Source: Nonlabens ulvanivorans
GTDB lineage: Bacteria > Bacteroidota > Bacteroidia > Flavobacteriales > Flavobacteriaceae
Direction: 5' to 3'
Assembly: GCF_000755285.1 (NCBI RefSeq)
Contig: NZ_BBMK01000008.1
Span: 44,121 to 108,120, forward strand
DNA length: 64,000 bases
Positions within the stretch are counted from its first letter, which is position 1. Every line of letters starts with the position of its first letter. Positions 60,621 to 64,000 of the stretch are shown piece after piece. The notes under the pieces were generated by a model. It worked only from the letters and a program-made list of their open reading frames with translations. It ran no database searches and was not told where the DNA came from. A program made the translations under genes and the position numbers.

Positions 60621-60959
60621 AAGTAAGCACTTATAAAGTGTTCATTAATTTCAAGAACTTTATCCACATTGATCATGTGTAACCTTTTAAATTCATGAAT
60701 ATGATTGCTTAGCTTACACACAACTAACAAACTTTTACAAAAGCTACAACTTCACTGTTAGACCAAACCCATAAACAACTGATTACATGAGTATTACACA
60801 CTTTTAAAAGGCAGTAATATTATAGTTTAATTAGCAATCTAGCTCTAGCTTATTAGGTTCTAATTGATATCTTTAAATTATGTTGAACTTTAAGAAACGA
60901 GCACCTTAAGTTCTTTTAAAGATTACATTTTCTAACTAATATTTAATTTTCACAAAAGA
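60621..60959. other. 339-base gene-free divergent region
   Basis: AT-rich region between the divergent monooxygenase and YitT genes. No credible frame, palindrome copy or RNA gene is visible. It must hold both promoters, but I cannot pick clear TAnnTTTG boxes. Confidence 0.4.
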
Positions 60960-61938
60960 ATGAATCCATTTTTAGCAAACCTTATTGTTCAGTCTACAAA
61001 AAAGTTCAGAGATAAAAAGAAGTATCCAAAAGGGAAACCTTCTGAATATAGACTCGCTAAAAAGTATCATGATTTTGTGATCTCTTTAAAGCGTAATTTT
61101 AAAAATTTTATTCTTATTGTCATTGGGATTTTTTCAGCTTTCGTTTGGTTTTAAAGGGTTTTTACTTACCAATGACTTTATAGACGGTGGCGCTACTGGA
61201 ATATCGTTATTAGTGGCAGCTGTGACTGGTATACCTTTGTATATTTTAATCATAGGTGTCAATTTACCCTTTGTAGTGTTGGGTTATAAGATCATGGGAA
61301 AACGCTTTGCTGTTAAAACAGCTCTAGCTATAATAGGTCTAGCTTTATGTGTTGCCGTTGTTCCTTTTCCTAATGTTACTGATGATGATTTATTAGTTGC
61401 TATTTTTGGCGGTTTCTTTTTAGGAGCAGGAATTGGGTTATCCATACGTGGTGGTGCCGTCATCGATGGAACAGAAATACTGGCCATATTTTTGAGTAGA
61501 AAATTTTCTACTACCATAGGTGACATAATTATCCTTATAAATATTATCATCTTTTCTGTAGCTGCTTATTTTCTATCCATAGAAATTGCCCTATACTCAA
61601 TGATCACTTACATAGCTGCCTCTAAAACATTAGACTTTGTAATTGAAGGAATTGAAGAGTATATAGGTGTCACTATTATTTCTTCACAAAGCAATCGCAT
61701 TAAAGAGATGTTAATAGGTAAACTAGGTCGTGGAGTCACTATTTATAAAGGACAAGGTGGATATGCAAAAAACGGTGTCTCTAAAGATATGGACATCATA
61801 TATACCGTCATTACGCGTCTAGAACTAAACAAGCTTAACACTGAAATTGAAAAGATTGAACCTAATGCTTTTATCATCATGAATAGTATTAAAGATATCA
61901 AAGGAGGCATGATAAAAAAGCGACCATTGAAGAGTTAA
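60960..61938 (+). CDS. YitT family membrane protein (frame broken near 61130)
   Basis: DUF161/DUF2179 protein of about 326 residues: five or six membrane helices and a C-terminal cytosolic domain (GVTIYKGQGGYAKNGVSKDM, DUF2179). Frame 1 ends GIFSAFVWF at 61154; frame 2 continues SFGFKGFLLTNDFIDGGATG, the family's most conserved block, so one base was gained or lost in the T-rich stretch near 61130. Then GIPLYILIIGVNLPFVVLGY and GGAVIDGTEILAIFLS. Function unknown; sometimes proposed to be a small-molecule transporter or regulatory protein. Confidence 0.87.
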
Positions 61939-62112
61939 GTCTATAAATACTTATCTACATAGCTTTTTTAATCTCTACAACCCTATCATTCTAACATGTA
62001 ATAAAAATAAATTTTATATTTTGAGTTTTTATTAGGACTATATATCAATGATTATTAATAATTTAAGCGTTTATCGCTTAACAGTTCCAAATTTAAATCA
62101 CAAAATAGTTTT

Positions 62113-62847
62113 ATGGAAAAACATGATTTCAGCAACTTAAGTGTTGTATACGTCAACTGTACTTTAAAGAAATCTCCTCAACATAGTCATACTGACTCCT
62201 TAATTGATGTTTCTCAAGAAATAATGAGAAAGGAAAATGTAAAAGTAGAAACCATCAGGTTTATCGACCACGATATTGCTAGTGGCGTCTATCCAGATAT
62301 GACAGAACATGGCTGGGATAAGGATGAATGGCCTTCAATATTTAAAAAAATAATAGACGCAGATATATTGATTGTAGGAACACCTATATGGCTAGGAGAA
62401 AAATCCTCTGAAGCACAAAAGCTTATCGAACGATTATATGCAATGAGTGGTCAGACTAATGATAAAGGACAGTATAAGTTCTATGGTAAAGTAGGAGGCT
62501 GTATGGTCACTGGTAATGAAGATGGCGTTAAACATTGTGCAATGGGAATACTCTATTCTTTACAACATGTAGGCTACTCTATTCCACCACAGGCAGATTG
62601 TGGATGGATAGGTGAAGTAGGTCCTGGACCTAGTTATGGTGATACAGAATGGCAAGGAGAAAAAATCAATCCACCAGTAGGTTTTAAAAGTGATTTTACT
62701 AACCGAAATACTACACTTATGACTTACAATCTTTTACATCTAGCCGCAATGCTCAAAGCAAATGGAGGATATCCTAGTTATGGAAACTCTAGAGCTCAAT
62801 GGGATGACGGCAAGCGATGGGAATTTGAAAACCCAGAATATAGATAA
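62113..62847 (+). CDS. Flavodoxin-like NAD(P)H-dependent FMN reductase family protein
   Basis: 244 residues, intact. NADPH-dependent FMN reductase / flavodoxin-like fold: the N-terminal LSVVYVNCTLKKSPQHSHTD phosphate loop, ILIVGTPIWLGEKSSEAQKL (FMN isoalloxazine loop near residue 95) and GGCMVTGNEDGVKHCAMGI. It lacks the strict TxSxT(N) loop of classical flavodoxin and looks like a WrbA/Isf-type reductase. May defend against quinone or oxidative stress. Monocistronic, divergent from nothing nearby; its 3' end faces purC. Confidence 0.82.
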   Translation: MEKHDFSNLSVVYVNCTLKKSPQHSHTDSLIDVSQEIMRKENVKVETIRFIDHDIASGVYPDMTEHGWDKDEWPSIFKKIIDADILIVGTPIWLGEKSSEAQKLIERLYAMSGQTNDKGQYKFYGKVGGCMVTGNEDGVKHCAMGILYSLQHVGYSIPPQADCGWIGEVGPGPSYGDTEWQGEKINPPVGFKSDFTNRNTTLMTYNLLHLAAMLKANGGYPSYGNSRAQWDDGKRWEFENPEYR

Positions 62848-62897
62848 ATGATTGATTTAAAGATGACTTTTAAATTCAATAATCTATAATCGCTGTT

Positions 62898-63862
62898 CTA
62901 CATGAAATTTGCTTCAAACCAGTCTTGAACATTAGATTCAATACGGTTTTTAATATCACTGGTATCTGATTTTTCAAATTCTTTACCGGTGATTTTTTCA
63001 TATAATTCTATATAGCGCTCACTTACAGACTCAATATAAGCATCATCCATTACAGGTAATGTTTGACCTTCTAGTCCTTGAAAATTGTGAGATATTAACC
63101 ACTGGCGCACAAATTCTTTACTCAATTGTTTTTGAGGCTCATTCTTATCTTGACGTTCTTGATAACCATCAGCATAAAAGTATCTAGAAGAGTCTGGAGT
63201 ATGGATCTCATCAATTAAAACAATTTTTCCATCTTTAGTTTTACCAAATTCATACTTAGTATCTACTAGAATTAAACCTCTTTTTTTAGCAAGTTGACTA
63301 CCACGTTTATATAAATCACGGGTATATTTCTCTAAAATCTCATAATCGTGCTCACTTACAATACCGCGAGATATGATGTCTTCTCTTGATATATCTTCAT
63401 CATGATCACCCATTTCTGCTTTAGTAGCTGGAGTAATAATAGCCTCTGGGAATTGGTCATTTTCTTTCATTCCATCGGGCATGGCAACACCACATATCAT
63501 TCTACGTCCGGCTTTGTATTCTCTGGCAGCGTGACCACTCATATAACCACGTATTACCATTTCTAATTTGAATGGTTCGCACTGGTAACCTATAGCCACA
63601 TTGGGATCTGGAGTTGCAAGTAACCAGTTAGGCACAATATCTTCTGTAGCTCGCATCATTTGTGTTGCTATCTGATTAAGAATCTGACCTTTATAAGGGA
63701 TACCTCGTGGCATGACTACATCAAAAGCACTTAGTCTATCACTAGCCACCATGATCAATAGGTCATCATTAACGCTATAAACCTGGCGCACTTTGCTTTA
63801 TAAACCTTAGTCTGGTTAGCAAAATTGAAATCTATATCTGTAATGGTATTAGGTAAATTCAT
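62898..63862 (-). CDS. purC: SAICAR synthase (frame broken near 63800)
   Basis: ATP-dependent condensation of CAIR with aspartate in purine synthesis. The eukaryote-like or Bacteroidota-long form of about 321 residues. [17 protein letters not shown] is read at the start (63862) in another frame and joins, after one lost G, to [20 protein letters not shown]. Then [18 protein letters not shown], the catalytic-site block [30 protein letters not shown] and [14 protein letters not shown]. Essential pathway, so the break is probably an error. Confidence 0.93.
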
Positions 63863-63974
63863 AATGATTGTGCTGTGAATTACAAATTTGAAATATTCTT
63901 CTTAAATTTTAGAGAAAAACGGCAGTATATTTTCAATAAGTTATTGACCAGATATCAAACATAGATGATAATGA

Positions 63975-64000
63975 TGATTACGCTTCGCGAAGCGTAATCA
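63975..64000. repeat. 26-bp perfect palindrome with shortened core (CGCTTCGCGAAGCG)
   Basis: At the right edge, a perfect palindrome of 13 bases per arm, extending to the last base of the window. Its centre is one T and one A shorter than the usual core, and the outer arms TGATTA/TAATCA are also palindromic. Confidence 0.85.

Noticed and set aside
1..64000. CRISPR arrays, tRNA and rRNA genes, insertion sequences
   Set aside because: I looked for regularly spaced direct repeats, cloverleaf-like sequences, rRNA motifs and transposase signatures and saw none. Short or diverged RNA genes could be missed by eye.

Overview
The window comes from a marine-type member of the Flavobacteriaceae (Bacteroidota). 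The evidence is the AT-rich sequence, promoters of the Bacteroidota TAnnTTTG type, a secreted nuclease with a type IX secretion (por) sorting domain, and lineage-typical families (DUF6090, DUF4199, DUF349, type B L31, the DUF4953-like zinc protease, single-chain PurL). The abundance of an 18-bp palindrome (core TTTCGCGAAA) reminds me of the Nonlabens/Dokdonia group, but that is only an impression.

Layout. 1-2.2 kb: accessory genes (a hypothetical protein and a DUF6090 membrane protein) separated by related spacer repeats. 2.6-23 kb: mostly core genes: alanine dehydrogenase, a class I methyltransferase, L31, DUF4199 plus a polyprenyl-type glycosyltransferase, phosphoglucomutase plus an MsbA-like ABC exporter, an RluA-type pseudouridine synthase plus a dihydrouridine synthase, a B12-type radical SAM protein, RsmB, a secreted endonuclease I and several exported proteins. 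23.2-26.9 kb: purL. 26.9-31.9 kb: a second accessory block (membrane protein with a possible DNA-binding N-terminus, two tandem DUF6090 genes, a Crp/Fnr regulator and an SDR) bounded by the same spacer repeats. 32-39 kb: aldehyde dehydrogenase with an AraC regulator, a small secreted protein, an MFS transporter and a large zinc metalloprotease. 39-50 kb: phosphodiester glycosidase, Rsh (ppGpp), Fur-family regulator, purA, two DUF368 transporters, aroE, DUF349. 50-56 kb: an N-acetylglucosamine-kinase-like protein, gapA, pfkA, a sodium:solute symporter and a cupin. 56-64 kb: an RGG-rich exported protein, ZIP transporter, a large PLP-type enzyme, a flavin monooxygenase, YitT, an FMN reductase-like protein and purC.

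Two things stand out. First, at least 13 copies or variants of CGCTTTCGCGAAAGCG are scattered between genes, and three lie inside coding genes (pgm, purL, aroE). Second, two accessory blocks share a spacer repeat that ends in a hairpin, together with possible attC-like folded sites; this resembles a cassette array, though no integrase is present.

Caution on sequence quality: I count at least 30 single-base frame breaks, most in essential genes. Many lie in homopolymers, and G/C runs of 5 to 7 repeatedly coincide with a frame break or one extra Gly/Pro at a conserved site. I treat these as probable sequencing or consensus errors and give merged gene spans rather than calling pseudogenes.
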